Shown here one piece after another: positions 5,972 through 6,210 of a stretch of DNA of 6,210 nt. The translations under genes were made by a program, and so were the position numbers. The DNA is taken from contig JAJCYX010000181.1 in assembly GCA_029262715.1 (NCBI GenBank), positions 1 through 6,210 of the forward strand, given 5' to 3'. The stretch's first letter is position 1, and each line of letters opens with the position of its first letter. The DNA comes from Chloroflexota bacterium. Its GTDB lineage: Bacteria; Chloroflexota; Dehalococcoidia; Lucifugimonadales; Lucifugimonadaceae. The notes beneath the pieces were generated by a model that worked only from the letters and a program-made list of their open reading frames with translations, searched no databases and was not told the DNA's origin.

Positions 5972-6210
5972 ACGGAAAGAGTAAAGAACGGGTAAAGATA
6001 GTGCGTTGGTGAGCGAGTACGGAGTTAGGCGAAATCGCCGTTGGCTTTGAGTGGTTTTTGCTCCGTATGAGAGGGCCAGTGCTGGGAATTTCTGGCAGGT
6101 AAAGTTGGCCCGGATTGCCTCAGAAATTCGGCTCCCTCGACGAAATACCTTTCTCAGGAATGTTCCGTAGATCGGCTCTATCTTGATCTCGGATTTCTGG
6201 GCGTTGTGTG
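5972..6210. other. Apparently non-coding right edge with inverted repeats
   Basis: I find no supported gene here. Plus frames are broken by stops. One minus frame stays open to the edge but has non-coding composition (19% of codons start with G). Two overlapping inverted repeats are present: GGGCCA/TGGCCC (6073-6078 with 6106-6111) and GAATTTCTG/CAGAAATTC (6086-6094 with 6121-6129). A short hairpin GGCGA-AA-TCGCC also lies near 6028-6039. The stretch should contain the promoter of the small ORF, but no clear box pair is visible. Confidence 0.45.

Noticed and set aside
5972..6208. Minus-strand open frame continuous with the small ORF to the right edge
   Set aside because: It has no start codon in the window and only 19% G-starting codons, so it looks non-coding; 79 open codons are possible by chance. 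It is kept only as an alternative.

Overview
The window holds most of an arginine-biosynthesis gene cluster, read almost entirely on the minus strand. In transcription order it runs: a 60-residue unknown protein (5789-5971), argJ (4403-5620), argB (3479-4291), argD (917-2122) and the first 229 codons of argG (1-689, running off the left edge). One gene breaks the pattern: a plus-strand coiled-coil lipoprotein (2449-3399) sits between argB and argD, convergent with argB and divergent from argD. The sequence is of medium GC and bacterial. The ArgB N-terminus (VIVIKIGGST) and the ArgG style recall Chloroflexota (Dehalococcoidia/SAR202-like lineages). That is an inference from remembered family appearance, not from a search.

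Layout. Four hairpins with terminator character divide the region. A 7-bp stem plus T4 overlaps the stop codon of the small ORF. A weak, bulged stem plus T5 lies in the argJ-argB gap. A perfect 20-bp stem with a 4-nt loop separates the convergent lipoprotein and argB genes. A classic 11-bp stem plus T5 lies just after argD. The region is therefore probably several short transcription units (small ORF; argJ-argB; lipoprotein; argD; argG) rather than one operon.

Function. ArgJ moves the acetyl group from N-acetylornithine to glutamate (the recycling pathway). ArgB phosphorylates N-acetylglutamate. ArgD transaminates N-acetylglutamate semialdehyde to N-acetylornithine. ArgG condenses citrulline and aspartate to argininosuccinate. 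ArgC, ArgF and ArgH, needed to complete the pathway, are not in the window, and argC is not directly upstream of argJ where it often lies.

The four enzymes look intact and ordinary. I found no mobile element, CRISPR array, tRNA or rRNA and no clear new multi-gene system. The least explained parts are the coiled-coil lipoprotein, the small acidic protein ahead of argJ, a 14-bp perfect palindrome ahead of argG, and the non-coding but partly structured right edge (5972-6210).
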